Assembly (NCBI GenBank): GCA_017165825.1
Contig: CM029366.1
Location: forward strand, 26,287,362-26,351,361
Direction of reading: 5' to 3'
Length of the DNA: 64,000 nucleotides
From: Hepsetus odoe
Lineage: Eukaryota > Chordata > Actinopteri > Characiformes > Hepsetidae
Below, piece after piece: positions 14,401 to 26,000 of the stretch. A model generated the notes under the pieces. It searched no databases, was not told the origin of the DNA, and saw only the letters and a program-made list of their open reading frames with translations. Each line of letters starts with the position of its first letter. Within the stretch, counting starts at the first letter, position 1. The position numbers were made by a program, and so were the translations under genes.

Positions 14401-14829
14401 CCTTAAAATCTGCTGCTGTAACATTGCCAACTCTCATTTAGAGTAATTCTGCAAATCCTACTTTGACAAGAATTTGGCAGGGCTTAGAATAGAATTATCA
14501 GAGTGTTTAAAGCCAAATGTGACCACACACACACACCATCACAGCAGACTGTTCAGAGGATATCAAATGAAACAAAATAGGTAAAGCACACTTTGACCAG
14601 TTCTGAACAATCTGCTAGAAAACAACAAGGTCAAGCTTTTTTCTTGTTGAAAAAGTGCTGTAACCTGTATGCACTTGGTCTCTGTTCTTGTGCATGGAGC
14701 ATTATGATGTTTCATTAAGGGTCCAGACCCTGTGTATATATGCCTATGTAATGAAACAGATGGTTTGTTCACTTTTAATACCAAAAATAGCCTTTTAAGC
14801 AAAATTTTGTCATACATTGGTTGATCTCA
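11484..14829. other. non-coding DNA
   Basis: No gene recognised. A short patch near 13588-13625 (CCTTTTGAGTCTTGGTTCCT) echoes the LINE 3' region seen at 6600-6630. Confidence 0.4.
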
Positions 14830-14957
14830 ACCACTCACTCTTTTTCTGAGCTGCTTTTCCTAATTAGGGTTGGGGGGAGGTGCTGGAACCTATCCCAGCT
14901 CTCACAGAGCAAAGGGAACACCTTGAACAGGTCGCCAGTCCATCGTAGGGAAACACT
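14830..14957 (-). mobile_element. degraded SINE type A 3' part
   Basis: On the plus strand: CTATCCCAGCTCTCACAGAG, then CACCTTGAACAGGTCGCCAG and CCATCGTAGGGA. This is the same segment order as the copies at 19092 and 44124, with more substitutions. Confidence 0.6.
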
Positions 14958-16316
14958 GGTTGATCTTATTAATTTATTTTCTTACTGGATTATTTTGAAT
15001 TATTAATTGTTGTAATTACCTGCTTTAAATTTAGCTCATTGCTGAGAAAACAAACACAAATGGTGGAAGTTTTTCTCCCGTTTCTTGTCCTGTCTCTGGC
15101 AAAATCTTTTTCAGGTTTAGAAGGTTTCTTTGTTGACACTGGTTTAAATGAGCAATAGGACTGAAAGTTTGTGAGTATATCTTTAACATATACTATATTA
15201 TTTATAATGAACAAAAAAGGGTTAAATGGAGAACGGTTACATGGATGCAGTATCAGCACTTTATTTAAGTCTTAGAATTTTTCTTCACCACCATTAAGTG
15301 TCTGTCAAATCCCTTAAGTGTAACTGCAAGACCAAATCATCAAAACCATCAAAGGGCTACACAATTACTTCTGTGTTAGAAAGTAGGCTCTGTAAGTAGT
15401 TTAAATTCAACTCTAATCTGGTTATATAACTCTCTACTTAGCACATTTCCAGTAAATGCTCAATTTGAAATCCTTCATTCTACTCGTAACAAAAAGCATA
15501 AACAAGGGCAAAGGATTAAGGACTTTAAACATAACCTATTGTGACCCTAAAAGTAAAGGCAGGCACTGCAGCTAAGTGGCCCCACATGGATTATTTCAGT
15601 CAGATCACACTTTTGATATTAACTCAGTCTATGGAACCTTTTAGACATGAAGCATGAAGAAGAGTGAAATGTTCAATGTCTCTTACAGCTCAAAGGTCAG
15701 ACACTCCACGGTAATGACAGTGACGAAAATATAACCCCAGTCATACTTACACAAGCCTAGTGGGTCCTCATGGGGACGATCAGGGATTGCCAAGGCAACA
15801 CTAGTAGAGGGGATAGTTTCCATTTGGAGTGGAGATTGCAGATGCACAAAAACATATTTGTAACTCAAGGCAATGAAGACTTATGGGGCAAATGTGATGC
15901 AACACACTAATGGTAATATGACTAATCCTTTTCTTCACAGCCACTCATCCTGCAAGTATGTTTCAGTTTTTCTTATTGGACTGAATAAGCTACTGACATT
16001 TTTTCCTTTTCTTATTATTCTTTTACAAGAAATAAGATTATCTGGGCCATGAGTGTGTCTGCTGTCCCAAATGGCACTATCCCCTTTCACTCTGTTCTGG
16101 GGCTTCTGTCTTGCATTAATCTGTTTGCTTATCCTTTAGCCAGCATGCTTTGACTTGGTTCTTGTTTATTTACCCACAGCAAACTATGAATTAGTCAAAT
16201 GATTTTTAAGTCTAAAAATCTGCAGCACACATGAAAAAGACTACATTAGAAACAAATAAGTCATGTGTAATCATGGATTTGCATAATCAGAGGACTAAGA
16301 AGCCACAAAAATTAGA

Positions 16317-16356
16317 AGTGTACTGTATCACCACTACAGTGGTGATACAGTACACT
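16317..16356. repeat. perfect 19-bp palindrome with 2-nt spacer
   Basis: Left arm 16317-16335 (AGTGTACTGTATCACCACT) and right arm 16338-16356 are exact reverse complements separated by AC. It would extrude as a cruciform or form a very stable hairpin if transcribed. Confidence 0.97.
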
Positions 16357-17404
16357 GCAGAGGCACGTGATGCTTCTTGCTGTTGTTTTTGGTTTGTGGT
16401 TTTTGTACGATCAAGAACGCTTGCTTTGCTCCTCAGTGCTGGAGTGTTTTTGCAGATGATAGTGCCTTGGTTATATAAAGATTTGCAGTGCTCACAAACA
16501 CTAAAACTCAGTATTCACTCAATTCTTTTAATGCCATGAAAAGAAGTGCGTGAATAAATGTATACCAAGAGCTTCTCTCAACCCGATGAAACAGTATCCA
16601 TCTGTGTGGTATAGAACTCATTCTGAATATGGCCAATCAAACATTTGCAACATACAGTTAAGTGCTGAAGACAGAGATAGAGCTGAAGATAGAGCAGGAT
16701 GCAGTTTAATCAGGTTGACAGTAGGCTTGTGAATTAATTTACAGAAAAGATTTGGGTGACTATTATTTTCGAGCGTTTGCAAGCCATGTTTGCTAGTGGC
16801 ATGTAGCTCTGACACCAAAGTAAAGAAGCATGATTTGTATCCCAGCCTGTCTTGGCTGATCAGCTATATCTGGATTAAACAGAAAATTGTGTTAATTAGA
16901 TTTTTTCCTGAACTATTCCTTTAAGGAGATGAACTCATGCCAGCAATAGAAGTTAAGCTACTGCTTGTACTAACTGCTCTTAAATCTAGCAATCAGGAAG
17001 ATTGTTGGTTGTTGTGTGTGCAGAGCAGTGCTGGAGGAGTGTGCCATGCTGTTCTTTCACTCTGCTCCAAATGGATTTGCATGAGTTAGCATTTGTGTGT
17101 GTTGTTGAGCCAAGTTACCAGGGAGAGGACTGGTTGGTGTTGACTTTTATGTCAGACACATTGGGTGTGTTCAGTGAATTGAATCATCTTGTCAAGCACA
17201 ATGTTGACCCACACTATTATAGGAGGTGGTAACATGTGACTGTTTGCGTAAACTTACCATAACCAAAACATTAGGAAATTACCATGCATTACTTGATCAA
17301 ATGGTACAGCTATATTCATGGAATGAAAGGGGAGGTGGGTCTGGGGACTCTATTGCAGTCTGATGCCACAAAGCTAGATGGGTCTTATTGGGTTCAATAA
17401 CAAG

Positions 17405-17603
17405 GGTGGCGGTGGTGTAGTGGTAGGGTACTGGATCAAGAGGTCCCCGGTTCGAATCCCACCTCTAGCACTACCACCACTGGGTCCCTGAGCAAGACCC
17501 TTAACCCTGAGGTGCTCCAGGGGGACTATCCCTGTAATTAGGACTTGTAAGTCGCTCTGGATAAGAGCGTCTGCTAAATGCCGTAAATGTAAATGTAAAT
17601 GTA
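17405..17603 (+). mobile_element. tRNA-derived SINE with L2-type tail (copy 1)
   Basis: Head has GTGTAGTGGTAGGG (A box) and GGTTCGAATCCC (B box, intact consensus), a middle with GAGCAAGACCCTTAACCC, and a 3' tail GCTCTGGATAAGAGCGTCTG followed by ATGTAA units. The GGATAA loop stem is the end recognised by L2-clade reverse transcriptases such as eel UnaL2. It is the best kept of three copies in the window. Confidence 0.8.
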
Positions 17604-17694
17604 ACAAAAATGAACTTCATAAAGTGGATGTTCAAAAATCAGGTCCCTCAACCACAATGGCAGATGTTCCAAGCTTGCTGACCTTGAATTTCCA

Positions 17695-17840
17695 TGTGGC
17701 AGTAGAGGCCAAGTGGTAAGGGATTAGGCCCATGATTAGAAAATCATTGGAAAGTCCTCAGGCAACCTTGAGCAAGGCCCAACAATGTTCGCTGAGTGCT
17801 GGATGTATGATTTCCAACTGCTCCATTTGATGAAGGGGCA
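17695..17840 (+). mobile_element. degraded SINE head
   Basis: GAGGCCAAGTGGTAAGGGAT and ACCTTGAGCAAGGCCC resemble the A-box and middle parts of the type A/B SINE head. It is heavily diverged and the boundaries are uncertain. Confidence 0.4.
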
Positions 17841-17939
17841 CTTTCACTTTTCTGGCTCATTTCTCTGATTCATTTATTGCATATGCTTTAAGGGATGTGC
17901 AGATGAAAGCTAAAACAAATAATAATCAAACTAGGGCTG

Positions 17940-18405
17940 GCATGGTGACATATTCATTCTTGTGACTTCAGCAAGTGTCGTTTCATGCAGTTATAACAAG
18001 ACAGAGCAGTACGGCATTAAAGCATTTTTAAAGCATTTCCCTCACAAACTAACTGTGAGGGAGCTACACTGGTGTATTGGGCAATGCTGTAGCCTCCCAG
18101 CAAAATGTTCTGGATTTAATTTGCAGCCAAGGAGGCCCGGGTCCTTTCTGTTTCAAGTGTGCATGTTCTCCTTGTGTCGAAGTGGAGAACAGTCCCTGCT
18201 GTGCTGTTTCCTCCCACAGTACAAAGACATCTATCTGGTGGATAGAGGATGCTAAATTGCTCTTTAGGTCTGACTATGTGACTGAATATTTATCTGTCCT
18301 GCAATGAGACAGGTGACCTCTCCAAGTTGTCTGTTTGCCTTTCTCTCTCTGAGTAGTGGGATAACCTCTTAAACCCCTTGTGACCCTGAAAAGCAATCAT
18401 CTCTA
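17940..18405 (+). mobile_element. diverged long SINE-like repeat
   Basis: Contains GGAGGCCCGGGTCCTTTCTG, GTGCATGTTCTCCTTGTGTC, TTTCCTCCCACAGTACAAAG, ATGCTAAATTGC and a late CTTGTGACCCTGAAAAGC in the order found in a widespread fish repeat (CACGGTGGC..GGTTTCCTCCCACAGTCC type). The tRNA-like head is poorly kept. The head remnant at 35685-35752 belongs to the same family. Confidence 0.55.
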
Positions 18406-19091
18406 CAATTTTAGGTTGAAGCAGGTTCTGACAGCATTCTTTGATGTTATGAAGCTGCAAATAATCACCACAGTCTTCATTGTTACTTTGTGCCCTGCCC
18501 ATATTATATACTGAAGTCATCTTTGGATTTCATTGGGTTTCTTCCATCACTGATTTAGCAAAATGGGCTCCTGTTTCCAGCATAATTTCTCTTCCCAAAC
18601 TGGACATACATCTGTGAATTCTCACATGTTAAAAACATTCCAGCTCAAAATATTACAACTTTTCCATTTACAATCCTATTATTGCTGTTTTTCTTATAGC
18701 CAAGTTCGAGATTGTCTTACATTACTGATTTATTTCAAACAAGATTTATCTGAAATAAAAGCTAAAGCCCCACATTCCAGTTCAGAAACTGAGCTTTGGC
18801 TATTGTTTCACAGTTAAATTTTCTGAAAGACCTTGGCCCAGACAAGAGTTGCTCCATTGTGTAGACCTATAGTAATTGGAGGAAGACCACTCACAGAGCA
18901 CAAGGTGTGATTATTTGTCTATAACACACTGATGATGCAATACAAGTAGTACTATTTGAAATTCTGCTTTAGAAAAATGTTGCTTGGACTTTATGAATGA
19001 ATGTCTGCTTCCTATGTGACATTTTTTGAAAAATAGAGATTTTTAAAATATCAGAGGATGTAAATGGTCACATATATTATTATACATATAT

Positions 19092-19216
19092 CCATCCATC
19101 CATTTTCTGCCGCTTGTCCCAAACGGGGTCGTGGGGGAGTGCTGGTGTCCAACCCAGCGCACACAGGGCGAGGACGGGGGACGCACCCTGGACAGGTCGC
19201 CAGCCCATCGCAGGGA
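19092..19216 (-). mobile_element. SINE type A 3' fragment with 14-bp target-site duplication
   Basis: Plus strand runs from CCATCCATCC through CCCAAACGGGGTCGTGG to CCCATCGCAGGGA. It is flanked by exact copies of TATTATACATATAT at 19078-19091 and 19217-19230. The element is 5'-truncated (no tRNA head). Confidence 0.8.
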
Positions 19217-20318
19217 TATTATACATATATTGTGATTAAAATGATCAATGAGTGAGAAAGAGCAAAAGACGTTTGATGGTTGTTACCACAGTTGAGGCAG
19301 TGTGAGGAAATGTTTAGCTTGCAGATAACCTGGTTTCCTTTTCATTTTCACAGTTTAATTTTTTTAAATTACAGCAATACATCAATAGCAGTTGTCCTTT
19401 TTGTCCATTGGTCCTTTTTGTCTTTTTTTCAAACTAGTTTGCATTATTCATCATTAAATATTAGTTTATCATTTCATCACAAGCACAGAGATGTAATGCT
19501 CTAATTACTACTTTATGGCCTTTACTATTGTACTACTAAAACCATTCACACTTAATCCTAAACCCCAGAATATGGCCACATAACTTTTCATTCCCTAAAG
19601 AACCTTTAGATTGGTGGCTTTTTGTGTTAATGTGATGTATGAGTGTGTGGAACATTTTAAAGTTTAAGGAACCTCCTAATCTTCACCAATGAATGTTATT
19701 ATCCAAGCCATTTACATTTATGGACCCTTAAAAAAAAGTATAATACATAAATAACTAAAGAGTTAGCATATAATTTCATATGTTAACCCCATAAATCTTT
19801 AGTGGCTGTAAACAGGTCCAGACTTAAATTCAATAGTTCTTTAACTTGAAAATAACTCAGCTAGATTTTGTAGAGCTCCAACACTCTCACAGAATCTGAC
19901 TGAAACAGAAAAGAGGGGGAAGTGGCTGACGTGCAGTGCACTAGGGCCAGTGATGGCTGCTAAGCCCAGCATTAGTGCAACAAAAGACCCAGTCAAAGAG
20001 ATCAGTTATCCAGGTACGTGCAGGAGTCCACTAGTTCAGCCTAGTCCGGAGAGTTTATGGTGGCTGAGCATGCATTAGACTGATTGGCTCGGACACATTC
20101 ATGAAATAACCCAATGGGAGAGAACCCCTCTGTGGTAAAAATCCAAGCTGTGTTGAAGCCCTAACAAAACCATTACAGGCATAATGTCCCCACTTTTATT
20201 GAGGTTGAATCAAATGTGCTGCTGGTATTCTAGGAGAATATCAGCACACAGTGATGTAATTACAGAAATAACAGAAATAACACACTACCTAATTTATACA
20301 CTATGTAATCCACCTATG

Positions 20319-20515
20319 GGGGCGGTGTTGGTCTAGTGGTAGGATACAGACCAAGAGGTTCCAGGTTTGAATCCCACCTCCAGCACTACCACCATTGGGA
20401 TCCTGAGCAAGACCCTTAACCCCCAAGTTGCTCCAGGTGCTTCCTGTAGTGTCCCAGTAATGTAATGTAAGTCACTCTGGATAAGAGCGTCAGCTAAATG
20501 GCCTAAATGTAATCC
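20319..20515 (+). mobile_element. tRNA-derived SINE with L2-type tail (copy 2)
   Basis: GTCTAGTGGTAGGATAC head, CAGGTTTGAATCCCACC B box, GAGCAAGACCCTTAACCC middle, and CTCTGGATAAGAGCGTCAGC tail. It is more diverged than the copy at 17405. Confidence 0.75.
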
Positions 20516-22498
20516 AGCAATTTAAAGATCGATTGAAATGTCAGAGTATGCAAATGACTTAATTTGTTTCATAACTGAAGAACGTTGCCACGCTGTCCAG
20601 ACCAAGTTGTTGTGGCAAGTAGGAGTTTAAGCAGTCCTACCTTCTAACTCAATGTGCGGGGTTCCACTGATCATTCAGTTTGTACTGTGTTTACACCTGC
20701 AGTGGGAAGAGGACACTTAATGAATATGATGCAGAGACTATTTAGCATCACTTCACAGTTCATTTGGTTGAACCTTATGCAACATTTCGCATGGACCTCC
20801 TGGCCAGAGGTGAACATCTGAGCACTGCGCAATGCAAAGTTTTTGATTTAGTGCACAATAGCGTCTGACTTCAGAAACATGCATCATCCATTGTTACACA
20901 AATGTCTGTTTATGTTTTTGTTAGGCTTTCAAAACAATTTCACAAAAAAGACGAAAGAGTCCCGGCTATACATGTTGTCTCAGTCTTTCCCCGTCTCTGT
21001 GTCTTTACGATTTACGTGCAATCGTGCTGCCTTTCCTGTATTTTCCTCGGATCTGATTCTTTTTTTCTCTTTGTCTTTGCCCTAAACGGATGCTCTTCAT
21101 GATCTCAGAAGAAGGGGTGTATGCTGTTGTACACTCTGAGTCATTTTCCTCTTTTTCTCCAGTATAAACTGGAAACTTCAGTGTGACCTGAGATAGAGCT
21201 TGATCTTTTTGAAACTTTTTTTTTATCTAAATGTTGTAAATCTACCATAATCAGATGCGCAGTTTAGTTTAACTCACTACATGACGTATATCCTCCACAT
21301 AAAGTGTTTAAGTAGGATTTATGCATCACACACCATGTGAAATTGCTATTTTGATAGGCTGCCCCACATCATGCCATTGATAGAATGAATTGAGTAGATT
21401 AATTAAAATCAATTTCATTAGGAAATAACTTTGGGTGGAGGTTAATTTTCAACACAACATTGGCACTGACTTGGTAAAGGAATTTAAGTGTGTGTGTGCG
21501 TGTGAGTGTGTGCATGAATGCATAAAGTGGATTACACACAGCAGTGCTGCTAGAGTTTTTACTTTACTTTCACATTACTGTCCATCTCATTACACACTTC
21601 TAACCTGTTGTTCCACCTTACAGATGTTAAATTTTTGATGACAGTTCATGAACACACACACACACACACACTAACGTAGAACTACCACGTCAATGTCCCT
21701 GCTGTGCCGAGAATGATCCACCACCCAAATAACTTCCGCTCACTGGTGACTGTGAATGCTGACCATCCTGAAAAGGATTAAAGAGAAACGGTTTGCCTTT
21801 ATTTTGTAATTGAAAACTACAAAGTGCAGCTTAATGGCTAGTGGAGCAGATTAAATACCATAAAGTGTGTTGCTCTTTGTGACGTCACAAAAACAGCTCA
21901 TTCAAAATAGGATTGCTTGGCAGCTTCTTTTTTCTGGCCAATGCTTCCTTTTCTTCATAAATTATGCTACAAAAGTGTTCCAGTAAAATGCCCGGCATTT
22001 ATATTGTGCAATATCTGAGGTCTGATTAATGCCTTCAAAAATAAACCAAACTGTAAAACACTGGTCATATCCTTTCCATCCTCCAACCTTTGTCATCTTA
22101 ACAGTGTGTGCGCATTTATTTCTTTCATTTTCTGTTTTTGTAACATTTCAAAGGCCCCATTCTTTCCCCTTTGACATGTTTGTTTTTAGTTGTTTCTTAT
22201 TTAGACTGCTGGAATATCTTTGATATTTCCTCGAGGTTATTTTCCTTCTCTTTCTTGACCGTTTCCCATGCGCCCAAACAAAAGGTAAAAGGCTAGATTT
22301 TCTTAAAGAAATTTGTCTTTATAACCCCAGACTCTGTGTACTTTTTGGAGAAGATTTTGGGCCATTTGAGCATAAACTGTATGACACTTGAAGCTTTTCC
22401 ATCACTTCTTTCCCGACCCTGTCATCATAAGGAGCACTTTAATGGTCAATGATTTCTGCTTTTATATTCAGGTGCTCTGCTTCTGCTGATCATGTGTT

Positions 22499-22501
<3 letters not shown>
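20516..22501. other. non-coding DNA upstream of slc2a1
   Basis: No exon recognised; a CA run lies at 21649-21670. The part close to 22500 is the gene's proximal upstream region. Confidence 0.45.
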
Positions 22502-22545
<44 letters not shown>

Positions 22546-22546
22546 A
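22502..22546. repeat. AAC (CAA) trinucleotide repeat, 15 units
   Basis: Pure AAC array about 160 nt upstream of the GC box of slc2a1. Its complement, a TTG array, occurs at 23847-23885 in intron 1. Confidence 0.97.
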
Positions 22547-22659
22547 GCAACACGGATAAAGGTTTAATAAAGGCTGCTGTGTGTGGAAGAAAGTGCTAAG
22601 CAGTGTCAGCCTGTCAGGGAGCCGCTCGTGCTCTCAGTCCGCCCAGCCTCCAAACACAC

Positions 22660-22740
22660 CTCAGGGGGGCGTGGCTTAGGTGTTGCGTCAGCGTCCACTG
22701 AAACGATAAATATACCGGCGAGACGCGCCGAGCAGGAGCG
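22660..22740 (+). promoter_or_regulatory. slc2a1: slc2a1 core promoter with TATA-like box, GC box/HRE-like and ATF-C/EBP-like motifs
   Basis: An ATAAATA TATA-like element lies at 22706-22712, which would put the start of transcription near 22735-22742. Upstream are a G-rich GGGGGGCGTGGC at 22664-22675, which reads as an Sp/KLF GC box and contains the HIF core GCGTG, and TTGCGTCA at 22683-22690, the reverse complement of a C/EBP-ATF composite TGACGCAA. CpG density rises locally compared with the AT-rich flanks. Motifs are read by eye. Hypoxia control of GLUT1 through HIF is known in mammals, but its operation here is inference. Confidence 0.6.
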
Positions 22741-23056
22741 CGACATCGACCTGAAACTGTGAGAGAGAAGTTAGTCAGCTGCAGAAAAGAAAGAAGAAGA
22801 GAAAGCGGGAAGAGGATAAAGACGAAATTAAAACTGGAAGACAGTTTTTTTATTTTGAGTTTTTAGAGAAAAGTTCTCTGAGGGCAGTTTAGTCCAGTCT
22901 TCTCTTTCAGCTCGTCTGAAATCCACCACTTTACAGTTTACTGACCAGTTCTGACCAGTTTTTCTGCGCGGAAACTGAAGGAGACCGGCGAAAAAGAAGA
23001 AAAAAGAGACTCTTCTTGAGACGAAGCAGACGCGTGTCCGTCCGAGAGACCACACC
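22738..23056 (+). other. slc2a1: slc2a1 5' untranslated region (approximate start)
   Basis: From the predicted start of transcription to the initiator there is no ATG in any frame, which supports 23057 as the start. The leader is purine-rich (many GAA/AGA), with one T7 run near 22846 and a tandem duplication of CTGACCAGTT near 22938-22960. The start context is CACACCATGG, with A at -3 and G at +4, a strong Kozak match. The 5' boundary is inferred from the TATA position only. Confidence 0.65.
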
Positions 23057-23071
23057 ATGGAGGGAGAGAAG
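23057..23071 (+). CDS. slc2a1: slc2a1 exon 1 coding part (residues 1-5, MEGEK)
   Basis: Five codons precede a GTAACA donor at 23072. A very short first coding exon ending just before the Lys of the KVTAQ segment is the known SLC2A1 arrangement. Phase 0. The exon was assigned from the Kozak start, the donor and in-frame joining to exon 2. Confidence 0.85.
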
Positions 23072-26000
23072 GTAACAGCGCTAGCTCGCTAATTAACTAG
23101 TAATTACCTGCTAGCTCGCTTGCTAACCAGTCAGCTCCACAAACTAGTGGGACAGTCCGTCCAAAATGAACACAGAGAGTTATTTCATGTGCTTCATGTG
23201 CTGAAACTTGGAGCGGTAAAAACTTTCAGGGGTGAAATAGCTAGCTGTGTTAGCTAGCTGGGATTCTTTTTTAACTAGCCTGCTGTGGCGACGCTGACAG
23301 TTAATGGTAAACATGTGTTCTTGTGTTAAAAACAGGGTGTCTTTAACACTGCCCGAGCAAAAATACCGGTACAATCACTCAGTGATGCTGTTAGTGGGAA
23401 TTAAACTACAGTGGGTGATGTGGAGGGGCTGGTCTAACATCTCAGCCGACCCATCCAAAGGTCCCATCTTTGTGTGAGGGTTAGGTTCTAGATATCTGTG
23501 GAAGGACAGCACCACGAGGACAGTTTGTCAGAAGCCCGGTTCATGTTTCCAGAGTGTCTGACTGGATGGGCTCCCTGGATAACCCATCTGGATGGAGTCC
23601 TCCTCCTCCAGCTCTCACAGGGAGTCGTGGAGTACGTGCCCTGCCTCAGGTCGGCCCCTCTGACGTAGCCTGGGCTGAGGGGTGCCGTCGCTCTATCATC
23701 AAACCATTCAGTGAATTATTTCATTAATAACCCTGATCAGAAGAGGGTCTGAGTCCATTTGGTGGTCGGTGGAGGTTGAGGGCTTTATCACAAAATGAAC
23801 CAGCTCTCTCACATCCCTCCCAGAGTTGTAGATCAGTGTGTTGTATTGTTGTTGCTGTTGTTGTTGTTGTTGTTGTTGTTGTTGTCGTCACACATTTAAA
23901 CATGTAAAAGTAAAATCATTTTGTCATTTGAGAAATACTTTAGAAATAACTCATTCATAACTCATTCATAAACATTTGCCCCACCGCTTTCTTCAACAAA
24001 TCAAACCATAAAATTGTTTAACTCTAACATTATAATAGTAATCCGCTTTTGATACGGTCACGAAATTCCTCCTTTGTGCCTTTCAAATTAATTTAGTACC
24101 AGGATGTATAATCACATCTAAAAAGCAAGCGTTTGGTGTAAGAATATAATAACTAGCCGTAGAAATAGGAATTGTGTGCCGTTTGATTAAACTGTTATGA
24201 ACTGCATACAAACGAAATTTTTAATAATTGATCACTTATGTTTTGTGGTATTCTAATTCAGTATATATTCATAGCAGCATACAATGATGTGCAAAGAACA
24301 AAACGAGTCATATTTTCATATTGAAAAAGGCAATGCTAAATGCAGATTTCCTTCACAAAGGGATAGAATGGGTAGAATTACCCTAGGTCAACTGACTGAT
24401 TACCATAAACTGGAGAGGCTCATACGTGACTAGGAGATCGGTAGACATGGCTAACCTGACCCCAGTGATGTCACGGTGGTTTGTAGCTTCCTGTCTTAAT
24501 CACAGAAATTTTTCATCTGATTGTTAGTAGGAGACAACTGTAATGCAGCAACCTTTACAGTCTTTCACTGGGAATTTAATGCAATTTCAGTCGTTTTGCC
24601 ATTAGTTAAAGATGTGGTTGCTTTATAGAAAATGTTCTGTAAATGAGAATGTCTTCTCCTTCAGTTGTGCTCTTAGATCAAAATCTTATTCGATTCTCAC
24701 ACACGTAGCTCTGTATTTGTGACTTTGCTAACACATATATTTTGTTAGGGGGTTTAATTGTGGACGTGCTGGGAATGGCCTGAAGAGTCCCTAAGGGAAC
24801 AGCAGCACAGCTGACCTTTCCAGACAGGGGATTAAAAATCAACCACTCGGGTTGTGGACCTACTCTCCTTCCCATCAAGCCATCCAGTGTAGTGTTTCTA
24901 TGTGAATCTATCACTTACAGTTCAACAAACACACGTGTCCATGATAACTTAAAGCCTCTGAAACGTGCCTAGCGCTAATAAGACCCTCGTGCTTAGGCTT
25001 TACATACCAAGTTTCCTCTTGTCCTCGATGCCCTTGTGAGAAAAGAATGGGGGGAGGGGTTCAGGATTGGTAGTGGGGGGATATGCATTGTGTTGGACAA
25101 GCTTCAGTCCTGGACGTTGTAAATAGAAGGGATTGAAAGGATGCACAAATTCCACCAGCAAGCAAGAGCTTGAACAGATTTATGTGTCTAGGTATAGATA
25201 GCTCTCCCTCTGTCTCATTCTCACTCTTACTGTCTTAGTACCCTTAAATTGAGGTAAATGAGATAAATCTTTACCAAACCAGCCTGATGTTGTGGCAAGA
25301 GTTTGAGCTCTCATCCATCATTTATAGTATTTATGACATTAGACACCTGGAGTTCTGCTGTGTGAGTGCAGAAGCAATAATAACTGGTAATTCTAGTAAT
25401 TGGTCAGGAATATAGTTGACCTTCTTGTGACAAGCTGAATTAATTAACTCTCATCCAAAACCACAAAAACATGATTTGTGATGTAATGTGATGTGATGAA
25501 ACTGACAGTCAGAACTTTGATTAAATCAAAAGTGGACATTTCACTGCCTCCCTTTAAAAGATTTAAAAAATCCATTTTGGCCTCCACAAGTCAGTCCAGT
25601 ACATTTCCTTTTTACTCCTGCATGACTGCGCCATGAAAATGTGCTCTATTGTTATTGTCAGCTTTCCCTAATGAACACTAATGAGGAGGACGGGATTAAA
25701 GAGAGGTTTGATGAAATACAAAGTGGCATTACAGTAATTCATTTCCTTGAGAAAGTGGACAAAGGACTGTACTTATGTAACTGTGTTCATGAAAGGCTTT
25801 TGCTCGGGGTGCAGCTATAGTCTTATGTGACCCGTATGACAGGATGGAAAGGGTCCTAGGTACAGGACAGAAAGTGGTTTAAAGCGAATACTGTCTGCAG
25901 TGAAGGCATGGACCACTCTTAGGTTGTCCTGTAAAACTGAAGGCTGGTTAGGGTTAGGAAACGGAGGACGTGCCGACTGTCACACTAACCAAGAGCCAGA

